A stretch of 64,000 bases of DNA, from contig NC_008783.1 in NCBI RefSeq assembly GCF_000015445.1, positions 124,001 through 188,000 of the forward strand, read 5' to 3'. This document shows, in pieces, positions 1-11,160 of this stretch. The notes beneath the pieces are model-generated. The model was not told where the DNA came from. It ran no database searches and saw only the letters and a list, made by a program, of their open reading frames with translations. Numbering within the stretch: position 1 is the stretch's first letter; the number at the start of each line of letters is the position of its first letter. A program made the position numbers and the translations under genes. The DNA is from Bartonella bacilliformis KC583 (GTDB lineage Bacteria > Pseudomonadota > Alphaproteobacteria > Rhizobiales > Rhizobiaceae).

Positions 1-2
1 AA

Positions 3-92
3 GGGTTTATTCGGGCAATGCTAGCGCGAGCTGCCAAGATGCCGAGTTCAGTTCGGGTGCAGATTGACATTGATCCACAAAGTTTTTTATGA
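3..92 (+). CDS. priA: Primosomal protein N' (PriA), C-terminal fragment
   Basis: The first 90 bases read as an open frame that enters from outside the window and stops with TGA at 90-92. The end, VRVQIDIDPQSFL, is the usual C-terminus of PriA, the replication-restart helicase. PriA lies immediately upstream of the F1 ATP synthase operon in many Rhizobiales, which agrees with the neighbours here. Only about 29 residues are visible, so no helicase motif can be checked. The identification rests on the terminal motif plus context. Confidence 0.8.
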   Translation, partial: GFIRAMLARAAKMPSSVRVQIDIDPQSFL

Positions 93-222
93 AAAAAACA
101 TAAAATACGCTTTTCTTTGTGAGTTAAAATAAAAGTTTTTTAAATCAAAGGATCTGTGAATAAAAGATACTGTCTTAGATGAAGCGTATTTGCGGATAGG
201 GTGTTTTGCAGGGGGGCGGTTT

Positions 223-855
223 GTGAAGAAAATCATTATTTATTTTATTTTGGGGGGTGCTTGGCTTTTAGGCGCAAGAGCATACGCATCGGTTACAGAT
301 ATCATTAAACATGATGAAAGAAAGGAAATACACAGCATTGATGCGACGGTTTTTGCTTTTACCTATCAATTAATGCGCAAAACAGAGAAAATTTTTCAGC
401 CTATGATTGCTGCTCCGCAAGAAACGATGCAATCTCTGTGTGGTTTTCCCGTGCCGTATGCGCGACAAGTCATTTATGATTATGCAGTTTTTCATGATGA
501 TAAGCTTGCACAAGATGTGATGATTTTTAGCAGAGCATTAAGTCTGCATGGCACACAGATAATTGGGCCGTTGACTAAACAAATTTTACAGCATTTACGT
601 GCCCATCGTGACTTGATGGAAAGGGTTCATAGGCTCGATCTTTCCGCAGATGTTGTACAAGCTCTTTTAATGGATGAAACTTTTAAGGTGGATTTATTAT
701 TGTCTAAGGTGGGAGCAGAGATTACTGCTGCAGTCTTTGATACGTTTCACACAGGGGATACAGGAAAATTGGATAATTTACCTGATGAGATCAAAATAGG
801 GCTGCAAAAACGCTGTGTGTCTGTTTCATCATTTGAAGATTTTAGGGATCAATAA
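223..855 (+). CDS. Hypothetical exported protein between priA and atpH
   Basis: I do not recognise a family. The frame is open from a TTG at 190, but I prefer the GTG at 223. A G-rich ribosome binding site (about 211-216) precedes it, and it starts a clean signal peptide (KK, hydrophobic IIIYFILGGAWLLG, then ARAYA). The mature part (about 185 residues) looks mostly helical, with two or three cysteines and no transmembrane segment, so a periplasmic protein is likely. It lies between priA and the ATP synthase genes on the same strand but is separated from atpH by nearly 300 bases. No role in ATP synthase can be inferred from position alone. Confidence 0.6.
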   Translation: MKKIIIYFILGGAWLLGARAYASVTDIIKHDERKEIHSIDATVFAFTYQLMRKTEKIFQPMIAAPQETMQSLCGFPVPYARQVIYDYAVFHDDKLAQDVMIFSRALSLHGTQIIGPLTKQILQHLRAHRDLMERVHRLDLSADVVQALLMDETFKVDLLLSKVGAEITAAVFDTFHTGDTGKLDNLPDEIKIGLQKRCVSVSSFEDFRDQ

Positions 856-1148
856 TCGTCAATGTATAAATTTCCCAATATTTATGATGTTGAAAAAGCC
901 ATAAAAGTGAGAGAAATCATGATGTTGAAAAAGGGTGTGAGGGGGGATCTGAAGAAGAATTTTAAAGAATTTACGATTATTTGTCTAAAATTTTCAAAAG
1001 CATTATTGCGAGTCAGTTATGTCTATGCTAGAGACGAAAAAGTCTTTTCATTCTAAATTTTAAGAAGAACTTCTTGAAATCTGGAGTCTGTAGTCCACTT
1101 CATCTGGTCAAGCTCAGAGAACTTCTTAAGGAAAAGAGGCGAGATTTC
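856..1148. other. Gap upstream of atpH with a 14-base direct repeat
   Basis: The sequence TGATGTTGAAAAAG occurs at 885-898 and again at 920-933. A 64-codon frame at 862-1056 crosses it but has no ribosome binding site and basic, low-complexity content, so I do not call it a gene. The promoter of the atpHAGDC operon probably lies here, but I cannot place it. Confidence 0.4.
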
Positions 1149-1733
1149 GTGTCTGATTCATTTTCTCTTTTACCACTTCCGTTGGTGAGTCAACGCTATG
1201 CACACGCATTGTTTGATTTGGTTCAGAAAGAAGGCTATGTTGGGGACGTGGAAAAGGCATTAGCGTCTTTTCAAGTTATTTTAGAACAAGATAAAGCTTT
1301 AAAACACTTGGTGCAAAGCCCATTTTTATCAGTAAAAGAGCAGGTTAAAGCGGTTTGTGCTGTTTGTGAAAATCTTGGGTTGGCTCATAAAAAAGCAGGG
1401 CAGATACTTCGTAATTTTTTATGCGTTGTTGCTGCTAACCGTCGGCTTTCCGCTTTATCTGGTATTTTACAAGCTTTTCAGCGCCGTGTTGCCCTTTCTC
1501 GTGGAGAGGTGTCGGCGCAAGTTATTTCTGCGCATCCACTGGATGCTGACCAAAAAAAGGAATTATGCGTGGCTTTAGAAAGTGTTGTTGGGGGAAAAGT
1601 TACGCTTCGCTTATCTGTTGATCCAGCGATTCTCGGTGGACTTATCGTTCGTTTAGGATTGTATCAAATTGATACGTCCCTTGCGACACAATTATCTTCC
1701 CTTAAGCTTGCATTGAAAAAAGAGGTTAGCTGA
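1149..1733 (+). CDS. atpH: ATP synthase F1 delta subunit
   Basis: The 194-residue protein is the OSCP-type delta subunit that joins the F1 head to the peripheral stalk of F-type ATP synthase. The N-terminal helix starts [23 protein letters not shown] and the C-terminal region ends [21 protein letters not shown], both typical. The frame is open upstream to a TTG at 1074. However, the GTG at 1149 behind AGGAAAAGAGGCGAG gives the family's normal length. It is the first gene of atpHAGDC, and its TGA overlaps the ATG of atpA. F0 genes are absent here, as usual for alphaproteobacteria, which keep F0 and F1 at separate loci. Confidence 0.95.
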   Translation: MSDSFSLLPLPLVSQRYAHALFDLVQKEGYVGDVEKALASFQVILEQDKALKHLVQSPFLSVKEQVKAVCAVCENLGLAHKKAGQILRNFLCVVAANRRLSALSGILQAFQRRVALSRGEVSAQVISAHPLDADQKKELCVALESVVGGKVTLRLSVDPAILGGLIVRLGLYQIDTSLATQLSSLKLALKKEVS

Positions 1734-3268
1734 TGGACATTAGACCGTCTGAAATTTCAAAAATCCTAAAAGAGCAAATCAAGAACTTTGATCAAGAGGC
1801 TGAATTTTCAGAAATTGGTTGGGTTTTATCTGTGGGTGATGGTATCGCCCGCGTTTATGGTTTGGATAATGTTCAAGCGGGTGAAATGGTCTCTTTCTCT
1901 AACGGTGTTCAGGGTATGGCACTGAATTTGGAAATGGATAATGTCGGGGTTGTGATTTTTGGATCAGACCGTGATATCCGCGAAGGGGATACCGTTAAAC
2001 GGCTTGGATCCATTGTTGATGTTCCCGTTGGTCCTGAATTGCTTGGGCGTGTTGTTGACGCATTAGGAAATCCTATTGATGGCAAGGGGCCATTAAATGC
2101 AAAAAATCGTCGCCGTGTTGATGTGAAGGCGCCTGGTATTATTCCACGTCAATCTGTGCATGAGCCGATGTCAACAGGTTTAAAAGCTATTGATGCTCTT
2201 ATTCCTATTGGGCGTGGTCAGCGTGAGTTGGTGATTGGTGACCGTCAAACGGGAAAAACAGCCATTTTGCTTGATACATTTTTGAACCAAAAGCCTTTTC
2301 ATGAAAATGAAGCTGGAAGCGATCAAGATAAAGTCTATTGTATTTATGTTGCCATTGGTCAAAAACGTTCAACAGTGGCACAATTTGTTAAAGTTTTAGA
2401 AGAGCGTGGCGCTTTAGATTATTCAATTATTGTTGCGGCGACAGCTTCTGACCCTGCTCCGATGCAGTTTATTGCTCCTCTTGCTGGGTGTGCTATGGGA
2501 GAATATTTCCGTGATAATGGTCAGCATGCTTTGATTGGTTATGATGACCTTTCAAAACAGGCGGTGGCTTATCGTCAAATGTCTCTTTTGCTGCGTCGTC
2601 CGCCTGGTCGTGAAGCTTATCCAGGGGATGTGTTCTACCTGCATTCTCGTCTTTTAGAGCGGGCTGCAAAGTTAAATGCTGATAATGGCTCTGGGTCTTT
2701 GACTGCGCTACCAGTAATTGAAACACAAGCCAATGACGTTTCTGCTTATATTCCTACGAATGTGATTTCGATTACGGATGGTCAGATCTTCTTAGAAACC
2801 AATTTATTTTATCAGGGGATTCGCCCTGCTGTGAATGTTGGTTTATCTGTATCACGTGTTGGTTCTGCTGCGCAGATTAAAGCGATGAAACAAGTTGCAG
2901 GGTCGATTAAGGGTGAGTTAGCACAATATCGAGAAATGGCTGCTTTTGCTCAATTTGGTTCAGATTTGGATGCCTCAACCCAGCGTCTTTTAAATCGTGG
3001 TGCGCGTTTGACAGAATTGTTAAAGCAACCGCAATTTTCGCCTTTGAAAACAGAAGAACAGGTTGTTACTATTTTTGCTGGCGTGAATGGGTATCTTGAT
3101 GCCTTGGCAGTTTCTGATGTTGGTCGATTTGAGCGTGGCCTTTTGGCTCTTTTACGCAGTGACCATCAAGAGCTGTTGAATGCGATTGCTAGTCAGAAGC
3201 AAATTACAGATGAGCTTAAGGGTAAGTTGGTGGCGATCCTTGATCGTTATGCAAAGAATTTTTCTTAA
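1733..3268 (+). CDS. atpA: ATP synthase F1 alpha subunit
   Basis: This is the non-catalytic nucleotide-binding subunit of the F1 hexamer (511 residues, full length). The N-terminal beta-barrel domain is followed by the nucleotide-binding domain with Walker A GDRQTGKT at residues 169-176 and the conserved stretch [15 protein letters not shown]. The C-terminal helical domain contains the typical [11 protein letters not shown]. The ATG overlaps the atpH stop by one base (TGATG), which implies translational coupling. Sixteen bases separate it from atpG. Confidence 0.98.
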   Translation: MDIRPSEISKILKEQIKNFDQEAEFSEIGWVLSVGDGIARVYGLDNVQAGEMVSFSNGVQGMALNLEMDNVGVVIFGSDRDIREGDTVKRLGSIVDVPVGPELLGRVVDALGNPIDGKGPLNAKNRRRVDVKAPGIIPRQSVHEPMSTGLKAIDALIPIGRGQRELVIGDRQTGKTAILLDTFLNQKPFHENEAGSDQDKVYCIYVAIGQKRSTVAQFVKVLEERGALDYSIIVAATASDPAPMQFIAPLAGCAMGEYFRDNGQHALIGYDDLSKQAVAYRQMSLLLRRPPGREAYPGDVFYLHSRLLERAAKLNADNGSGSLTALPVIETQANDVSAYIPTNVISITDGQIFLETNLFYQGIRPAVNVGLSVSRVGSAAQIKAMKQVAGSIKGELAQYREMAAFAQFGSDLDASTQRLLNRGARLTELLKQPQFSPLKTEEQVVTIFAGVNGYLDALAVSDVGRFERGLLALLRSDHQELLNAIASQKQITDELKGKLVAILDRYAKNFS

Positions 3269-3284
3269 TTGGTGGAATGCTTGA

Positions 3285-4193
3285 ATGGCGTCGCTGAAGG
3301 ATCTAAGAGACCGTATCGCCTCGGTTAAGGCAACACAAAAAATTACCAAAGCCATGCAAATGGTTGCGGCAGCAAAGTTGCACCGTGCGCAAGAGGCGGT
3401 TGAGGCAGGGCGTTCTTATACGCAGCGTATGGATGCTCTTGTCACCAATATCTCTAAAGATGTAGACCTTGTTGATGCCCCACTATTAATGCGTGGTACA
3501 GGGAATGACCATGTGCATCTTTTGGTGGTTTGTACGGCTGAACGTGGTTTGTGTGGAGCTTTTAATACGCAAATTGCACGTCTCGCGCGTGAGCATATTC
3601 AAAAGCTTCATGCTGCAGGTAAAACGGTTAAAATTTTAACTGTAGGTAAAAAGGGAGCAGATATTTTACTGCGTGATTTTAAATCCTTGATGATTGACCA
3701 TGTTGATTTGCGGTCTGTAAAGAAAATTGGTTTTGCTGAGGCAGCAAAAATTAGCAAGCAGCTTATTGATTTATTTAATGAAGGTGCTTTTGATGTCTGT
3801 ACGCTTTTTTATTCTCGATTTGTTTCCGTAATCACTCAGCGTCCAATGGCTTTAAGTTTAATTCCAGCAGGGCAAAACCCTGTTGATGAAGGTCAAGATT
3901 TTGTTGATCAAGCAAAAAGTCGTGAGGTTTCGCAATCGGCTGTTTATGAATATGAGCCTGATGTAGCCTCTCTTTTAAATGATCTTATTCCACGTCATAT
4001 TTCTGTACAGATTTTTCAGGCACTACTTGAAAATGTTGCTGGTGAAATGGGGGCAAAAATGAGTGCTATGGATAATGCATCGCGCAATGCGGGTGAAATG
4101 ATTAACAAGTTGACAGTGACCTATAATCGTCAGCGTCAGGCGCAGATTACCACAGAATTGATTGAAATTATTGCAGGTGCTGAAGCGCTTTAA
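3285..4193 (+). CDS. atpG: ATP synthase F1 gamma subunit
   Basis: This is the central-shaft subunit of the ATP synthase (302 residues). The N-terminus [32 protein letters not shown] and the C-terminal helix with [18 protein letters not shown] form the long antiparallel coiled coil that rotates inside the alpha-beta hexamer. The length is slightly above the 287-292 residues common in the family. It lies between atpA and atpD in the same operon, with short gaps (16 and about 20 bases). Confidence 0.97.
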   Translation: MASLKDLRDRIASVKATQKITKAMQMVAAAKLHRAQEAVEAGRSYTQRMDALVTNISKDVDLVDAPLLMRGTGNDHVHLLVVCTAERGLCGAFNTQIARLAREHIQKLHAAGKTVKILTVGKKGADILLRDFKSLMIDHVDLRSVKKIGFAEAAKISKQLIDLFNEGAFDVCTLFYSRFVSVITQRPMALSLIPAGQNPVDEGQDFVDQAKSREVSQSAVYEYEPDVASLLNDLIPRHISVQIFQALLENVAGEMGAKMSAMDNASRNAGEMINKLTVTYNRQRQAQITTELIEIIAGAEAL

Positions 4194-4209
4194 ATATTGA
4201 AGAAGGTAA

Positions 4210-5829
<1,620 letters not shown>

Positions 5830-5876
5830 GAAGGGCTTTGTAGTAAATGTTTGTGTAAAGAGAACAAGAGGTTCCT

Positions 5877-6293
5877 GTGGAAGATAAAAGAGCAGAGCAT
5901 TTTTTATTCGAACTTGTTTCGCCTGAAAAAATTGTTTTTTCAGAAGAAATTGTGTCGGTTGTTCTGCCTTCGGCTTCGGGATATCTAACAGTTATGGCAA
6001 ATCACGCACCTTTAGTGGTAAGTCTTATCCCGGGAAGTGTTCGTGTTGTATCTTCTTCTCGGGAATGGTTATTTGCTGTTGGCGGAGGGGTGGTTGAAAT
6101 TACGCCTTCACGCTGTTCTCTTTTGGCTGAAGCGGTTCTTTCTGTTGATCATCTTTCTTTTGAAGAGCTTGAGCAACATATTATGAATGTTCGGGCAACA
6201 TTAGAAAATACTTTGGGTGATAGAATTGGCCACACAGCGGAAGATTTTTTACATCAATTAACAAGAGTTTGTGGTGTATCAGCAAGTGCATAA
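5877..6293 (+). CDS. atpC: ATP synthase F1 epsilon subunit
   Basis: This is the small inhibitory and shaft-foot subunit of F1 (138 residues). The N-terminal beta-sandwich contains FELVSPEKIVFSEE and the conserved GYLTVMANHAPLV. The C-terminal helices follow. The start is GTG behind AACAAGAGGTTCCT. It is the last gene of the operon. The next gene, an efflux transporter, starts 24 bases downstream with no clear terminator between, so read-through is possible. Confidence 0.95.
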   Translation: MEDKRAEHFLFELVSPEKIVFSEEIVSVVLPSASGYLTVMANHAPLVVSLIPGSVRVVSSSREWLFAVGGGVVEITPSRCSLLAEAVLSVDHLSFEELEQHIMNVRATLENTLGDRIGHTAEDFLHQLTRVCGVSASA

Positions 6294-6317
6294 CAGATAT
6301 TTATAGGAAAAACGGAT

Positions 6318-7937
6318 ATGCACGGCAAGGGGAGCGCGGTTGTGTCTGAGGGGACTAAGTCTTCTTCGCGTCCTGGTGCTGTTTTTGCTGAGCCTTTGCC
6401 TAAAGGCCTTGTGTATATTTTTGCCTCTTTTATTCTGCAATGGGCCTGTGGCCTTGGGGCGAATATGATTCAGTCCAACATTGGTCAGCTTGCTGGCGAT
6501 TTTCACGCAACATTGCCTGAGATGACATGGTTGGTCGCTGTTTATATGGCACCTAATGTCAGTGTGACGATTATGTTAGTGAAGATCCGTTATCAGTTTG
6601 GGTTGCGGGCTTTTGCTGAATTATCGATCTTGGGATTTGTTCTGGTTTGTGCTTTGCAATTATTGGTCACAGATTTGCGTTCAGCGCTTATCATTCGCTT
6701 TTTTTCTGGGATTGCCGCTGCCCCTATGGCCTCATTGGCGTTTATCTATATGATGGAGGTCTTTGTTCCAGAGAAAAAATTCACGATTGGTTTGAGTTTA
6801 AATTATATGAATGCGGCTTTAGCCGTTCCCTTGTCACGTTTGATTTCACCCCATTTGGTAGAAAATGGTGGATTTTCTGGCCTTTCTGCTATGGAAATGG
6901 GGCTTGTTTTAATCAGCTTAGGGTGTATCTATTTTCTTCCGCTTAAGCCTGTTGCGTGCAGCAAAGAGATTAGAAAGCTCGATTGGGTGAGTTATATTTT
7001 TATTGCACTTGGGCTTGGTTTAAATGCGATTATTATGTCGGTTGGCAAACTTTATTGGTGGTATGAAACATCCTGGATCGGTTGGGGGTTGGCGCTTGCT
7101 GTTTTGTTTTTAAGTATTGCAGCTATACTTGAGCTTAATCGAAATAATCCATTGATCGATTTACGCTGGCTTGTCAGTAAGGAGATGCTGCAGGTTGTTT
7201 TGGTGTTATTAGTCTTTCGAATTTTTTTATTAGAGCAATCAACTTTAGCCGCAGATTTTTTTAATTTGTTTGGTTTGTTAAATCGTGACATGGCGTCTAT
7301 GTATGTTGCTATTACGATAGGGACCCTTTTAGGGGGAGCGGTCTGTGTCTTTTTTTTACGTGCGGGGCGCGAAGATTATTTTTATCTTGTATCTGTAAGC
7401 TGTTTGGCACTTGGGTCTTATTTAGACAGTTCTGTGAATGAATTAACCCGTCCAGTTGATATGATGGTGAGTCAAGGGCTGATAGGTTTTGGCTATGCTC
7501 TCTTTTTGCCGCCTGCTCTTTTTAATGGGTTTGTGACAGCAAATGCACGAGGTCCTCGTTATGTTCTGAGTTTTATTGCTGTTTTCTTGCTAACACAGGT
7601 AACGGGTGGGCTGATGAGTGCAGCTTTTTTCGGTAGTTTGCAATTTCTTTTTGCTCATAAGCATTTTGAATTCTTAACGCAGAATATTATGATAACGGAT
7701 CCACTTATTGCCAATGAGATCGATAACAATATCCGCAGCATGGGTGATATACAAAGTGTATCTAGTTTGATTGAGCATCTTAAATTGACAGCCAATATTT
7801 TGGCTTATGATGATGTTTTTCGGCTTTATTTTTATATTGCAACTGTTGTATTGTTTATTTTCATTGTCAAAATATTTTATAGATCACGCTTTTTTGCACT
7901 TTGGGGGAAAATCCGAAAAGCAAGACAATATCCGTGA
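6318..7937 (+). CDS. MFS efflux transporter, DHA2 (EmrB/QacA-like) family
   Basis: The 539-residue integral membrane protein has about 14 hydrophobic segments, as expected for the 14-spanner drug:H+ antiporter family. The early region reads NMIQSNIGQLAGDFHATLPEMTW, equivalent to the 'ALP.I..dl' region of EmrB. A loop of about 70 residues lies between the last two helices. The next gene encodes a HlyD/EmrA-type adaptor, so the pair probably exports a compound across both membranes with a TolC-like partner encoded elsewhere. The substrate cannot be inferred. The classical DHA2 motif C is poorly preserved by eye. Confidence 0.85.
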   Translation: MHGKGSAVVSEGTKSSSRPGAVFAEPLPKGLVYIFASFILQWACGLGANMIQSNIGQLAGDFHATLPEMTWLVAVYMAPNVSVTIMLVKIRYQFGLRAFAELSILGFVLVCALQLLVTDLRSALIIRFFSGIAAAPMASLAFIYMMEVFVPEKKFTIGLSLNYMNAALAVPLSRLISPHLVENGGFSGLSAMEMGLVLISLGCIYFLPLKPVACSKEIRKLDWVSYIFIALGLGLNAIIMSVGKLYWWYETSWIGWGLALAVLFLSIAAILELNRNNPLIDLRWLVSKEMLQVVLVLLVFRIFLLEQSTLAADFFNLFGLLNRDMASMYVAITIGTLLGGAVCVFFLRAGREDYFYLVSVSCLALGSYLDSSVNELTRPVDMMVSQGLIGFGYALFLPPALFNGFVTANARGPRYVLSFIAVFLLTQVTGGLMSAAFFGSLQFLFAHKHFEFLTQNIMITDPLIANEIDNNIRSMGDIQSVSSLIEHLKLTANILAYDDVFRLYFYIATVVLFIFIVKIFYRSRFFALWGKIRKARQYP

Positions 7938-7953
7938 AGAAAAGTGAACAAAA

Positions 7954-8955
7954 ATGATCCGGGCATTACGGTCAAAGTCGACAATTGTCGCATTCATATC
8001 AGGTATTGTTGGGATTTTATTGATTTTATGGGCTTGGCAACTTCCGCCATTTGTAAGTGCAATTCAGGTCACGAATAATGCTGCAATTAAAGGGAATGTG
8101 ACGCCGATTAGTTCGCAGATCTCTGGAGTGATTGCACGTGTTCATGTGCAAGATTATCAAAGGGTTGAAAGGGGACAAGTTTTATTTGAATTGGATGATG
8201 CTGTTTTTCAGCAACAGTTAGTTCGAGCAAAGGCAAACCTTGATTCAAAAAATACAAAACTTGCATATATTCTATTAAAAGTTGAAGCTCTACAAGGGGA
8301 AATTAAGATAGCAGAAGCTGAACTTGCTCATCTTCAGGAAATATCGGCTTCTAAGTCTCAAATACCAGGCACTAACAAACCGTTTCATGCAGTTCCTTCT
8401 CTTTCACAATCGTTGGCGACACTTGAAATGAAATATCAATTGCAAAAACAACTCGATTTTGAACAGCAAAGTTTGCAATTTGATATTATGGGAGCGCGCG
8501 CTGGGGTTGAATTGGCAGAGCTTAATCTTTCTCATGCGAAAATTATCTCTCCTGATACAGGGTATATTGGGTTGGTTGGTGTAAAGGTGGGGCAATATGT
8601 TATGCCGGGGACGCAGTTGGTCTTTGTCATTTCTGATGATATTTGGATTCTTGCTCACTATAAGGAAACACAATTGTCTCGTATGCGTGTTGGGCAACCT
8701 GTTGTTTTTTCTGTTGATGCGTTGAATGATCAAAAATTAACGGGTCATGTAGTAAGTTTTGCTCCTGCGACGGGTTCTGAATTTTCATTCTTAAAGACAG
8801 ATAAGGCGATTGGCAATTTCATCAAAGTTGCCCAGCGTATTTCTGTTCGTATTGCTTTGGATCCGGAGCAATCGAGGATTGATCGGCTTATCCCTGGGAT
8901 GTCTGTGGTGACTTATGTTGATACTGCCGCGCAAGCCACGTCTTTAGAAGAATGA
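7954..8955 (+). CDS. HlyD/EmrA-type membrane fusion protein
   Basis: This is the periplasmic adaptor (333 residues) of the efflux pair. One N-terminal membrane helix (about residues 9-30) is followed by a biotinyl-lipoyl-like half-domain (KGNVTPISSQISGVIARVHVQDYQRVERGQVLFELDD). A coiled-coil hairpin (about 70-180) follows, then the second lipoyl half and beta-barrel (ISPDTGYIGLVGVKVGQYVMPGTQL). It begins 16 bases after the transporter stop, behind GAAGAAAAG, so it is probably co-transcribed. The coiled-coil is typical of adaptors that contact TolC-like channels. Confidence 0.88.
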   Translation: MIRALRSKSTIVAFISGIVGILLILWAWQLPPFVSAIQVTNNAAIKGNVTPISSQISGVIARVHVQDYQRVERGQVLFELDDAVFQQQLVRAKANLDSKNTKLAYILLKVEALQGEIKIAEAELAHLQEISASKSQIPGTNKPFHAVPSLSQSLATLEMKYQLQKQLDFEQQSLQFDIMGARAGVELAELNLSHAKIISPDTGYIGLVGVKVGQYVMPGTQLVFVISDDIWILAHYKETQLSRMRVGQPVVFSVDALNDQKLTGHVVSFAPATGSEFSFLKTDKAIGNFIKVAQRISVRIALDPEQSRIDRLIPGMSVVTYVDTAAQATSLEE

Positions 8956-9497
8956 TCCTCTGTCCCTGTTGATTCCATATCAAGATTAAGGAGTTGATCC
9001 ATGAAGGGTTAACCTATTTTGTTATCCATATCAAAAGTTGATCTATCAAGACCACCAAGATATGTGATGATCGATCATGGAAGCTATGCTTGAGCTTTAT
9101 CCCCCTTATGGCTCTTCTTATAGTCTCTCCTCCTTTCTATTCCAAGGGAAGGAGGGTTCTTTATTTCTGTGTTTTAACAGTCAGATATGTTATAAAAAAT
9201 CGTTGTTGTTGTGAGAATACCAATGGTTGATTGCTGTGTGCTTATTGTTTAAGTGTGCGATGCATTCTTAATTTTGGTTTCCTTGCATCAAGGGTATAAA
9301 ATAGATGTGTAGCTTCACGTGTTCCTAATTTAGGCTGTTGCATGAAGGTCATAAATAGTGAGTGGGTCACTCCAATTCATTTTTGAAATAGATATGATAG
9401 CTATTGCCGTGAGAGATAGTTATAAAAATGGTTATAAAAATGACGTGAAGGAGTAAAGGAGTGATGAGGATTAGGGTTTGGGAGCGATGAGGAGCTG
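8956..9497. other. 542-base gap between the efflux pair and ispG
   Basis: No gene is supported. It holds the hairpin at 9129-9155 and, just upstream of ispG, near-tandem copies of the 12-mer GTTATAAAAATG around 9419-9442. The ispG ribosome binding site GAGGAGC lies at about 9489-9495. Confidence 0.5.
9129..9155 (+). terminator. Possible intrinsic terminator of the efflux operon
   Basis: CCTCCTTTC (9129-9137) can pair with GGAAGGAGG (9147-9155) with one G-T wobble and a 9-base loop. It is followed by TTCTTTATTT. It lies about 175 bases after the adaptor stop, so the assignment is tentative. Confidence 0.4.
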
Positions 9498-10754
9498 ATG
9501 AGCACGGCCTATTATTTATCGAAGCTTTCAGAACGTCGCCGGTCTGTTGCGGTGATGGTTGGGGATGTAGGGGTTGGCGGTGATCATCCGATCGTTGTTC
9601 AATCTATGACCAATACGGACACAGCTGATATTGATGCTACAGTGATGCAAGTCAGTGCACTTTGGCGTGCAGGGTCACAATTGGTGCGGATAACTGTTGA
9701 CCGTGATGAAGCAGCTGCCGCTGTTCCTAAAATACGGGAAAGGTTGGAACGATTGGGCATTTTTGTTCCTTTGGTGGGAGATTTTCATTATATTGGGCAT
9801 AAGCTTTTGGTTCAGCATCCTGCATGTGCGCAAGCGCTGGCAAAATATCGGATTAATCCTGGCAATGTCGGTTTTGGTGCCAAAAAGGATCTGCAATTTA
9901 GTCAGATTATTGAGATCGCTTGCCAGTATAATAAACCCATACGCATTGGGGTGAATTGGGGATCCCTAGATGAAGCGTTGTTGACGCAGCTTATGGATGA
10001 AAATGCACAACAAGAAAAGCCCTTATCAATGGCAGAAGTTATGCGGGAAGCCGTGATTCAGTCTGCGCTTCATTCAGCCTTTGCTGCTGAAAAGATGGGT
10101 TTGGGACGAGATAAGATTATTCTGTCAGCAAAAGTAAGTGATGTGCAAGATCTTATTGCTGTATACACTCTTTTAGCGAAGCGTTCTGACCATGCCCTTC
10201 ATGTTGGGTTAACGGAAGCGGGTATGGGAACCAAGGGAGTGGTTGCTTCTTCTGCGGCTTTGGGCATTCTATTACAACAGGGGATTGGAGATACGATTCG
10301 TATCTCATTAACCCCTGAACCAGGGGGAGACCGTACCCGAGAAGTCAAAGTATGCCAAGAGCTGTTGCAAGTGATGGGGTTTCGGCAATTTGTTCCTGTG
10401 GTTGCGGCATGTCCTGGATGTGGGCGGACGACGTCGACGGTTTTTCAAACATTGGCGCAAAAAATCGAAGCTAATTTATGTAAAAATATGCCAATTTGGC
10501 GTGAAAAATACCCTGGGATTGAACGCTTAAAAGTGGCTGTTATGGGCTGCATCGTCAATGGACCTGGGGAATCAAAACATGCTGATATTGGTATTTCCTT
10601 ACCCGGAACAGGAGAGTTGCCAGCAGCCCCTGTATTTATTGAAGGCAAAAAGGTAAAGGTGTTGCGCGGTCATCATATTGCAGAAGAATTTGAAGAGATT
10701 TTGAGTGATTATATCCGTACTCGCTTTGGACAGCATGAACAAAAAAGGGCTTAA
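9498..10754 (+). CDS. ispG: 4-hydroxy-3-methylbut-2-enyl diphosphate synthase
   Basis: The enzyme converts 2-C-methyl-D-erythritol 2,4-cyclodiphosphate to HMBPP in the MEP isoprenoid pathway, using a [4Fe-4S] cluster. The protein is full length (418 residues). The TIM-barrel part contains [18 protein letters not shown]. The cluster ligands are visible as CPGC (Cys305, Cys308) and GCIVNGPGE (Cys351), with the conserved Glu next to the third ligand. ATG at 9498 follows GAGGAGCTG. The next isoprenoid gene, ispA, is close but on the opposite strand. Confidence 0.97.
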   Translation: MSTAYYLSKLSERRRSVAVMVGDVGVGGDHPIVVQSMTNTDTADIDATVMQVSALWRAGSQLVRITVDRDEAAAAVPKIRERLERLGIFVPLVGDFHYIGHKLLVQHPACAQALAKYRINPGNVGFGAKKDLQFSQIIEIACQYNKPIRIGVNWGSLDEALLTQLMDENAQQEKPLSMAEVMREAVIQSALHSAFAAEKMGLGRDKIILSAKVSDVQDLIAVYTLLAKRSDHALHVGLTEAGMGTKGVVASSAALGILLQQGIGDTIRISLTPEPGGDRTREVKVCQELLQVMGFRQFVPVVAACPGCGRTTSTVFQTLAQKIEANLCKNMPIWREKYPGIERLKVAVMGCIVNGPGESKHADIGISLPGTGELPAAPVFIEGKKVKVLRGHHIAEEFEEILSDYIRTRFGQHEQKRA

Positions 10755-10822
10755 GAAGAGCTCAATCAGAAGATTGCTTTGGCGTGTTAGCTCTTGTCAC
10801 CATTTTGGTATGTTAGTTTTGG

Positions 10823-10845
10823 TCGCACATTCTCTTAGTGTGCGA
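10823..10845. terminator. Hairpin downstream of ispG
   Basis: TCGCACA (10823-10829) and TGTGCGA (10839-10845) form a perfect 7-base stem with a 9-base loop, about 70 bases after the ispG stop. There is no T tract, so it may be only a transcript-end stabiliser. Confidence 0.35.
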
Positions 10846-10969
10846 GAGATTGCTTTGATGGGGTAAGCTTGATAGCCATTTAGGTGTGTTGGTTCTTGTC
10901 CCTCCATTATTCTATTCCCCACCTATTTATATGGCATGGCATATGACAGATACAGTCTTTAACTGTCTT

Positions 10970-11160
10970 GCGTGTTGCAATAAAATAGGCGGCTTGTTGC
11001 AGGGCAAGAGCCTTGTCACCAAAAGGGTTGAGAAGCTTTATGGTTTCTAAAGTCTTTCAATGTTTGCGTGTTGCAATAAAATGGGCGGCTTGTTGCAGGG
11101 CAAGAGCCTTGTCACCAAAAAGGTTAAGAAGCCTTATGGTTTCTAAAGTCTTTAATGTCT
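10970..11160. repeat. Two decayed tandem copies of the ispA 3' end
   Basis: Two units (10970-11065 and 11066-11160) repeat, with a few changes, the sequence at 11161-11232. That sequence encodes the last residues of ispA on the minus strand (LQQAAHFIA...). The unit also includes the stop and about 25 bases of downstream DNA. Periods are 96 and 95 bases. The third unit is the functional gene end. Confidence 0.85.

Noticed and set aside
862..1056. 64-codon frame upstream of atpH
   Set aside because: No ribosome binding site, Lys-rich low-complexity product and a direct repeat inside; likely chance.
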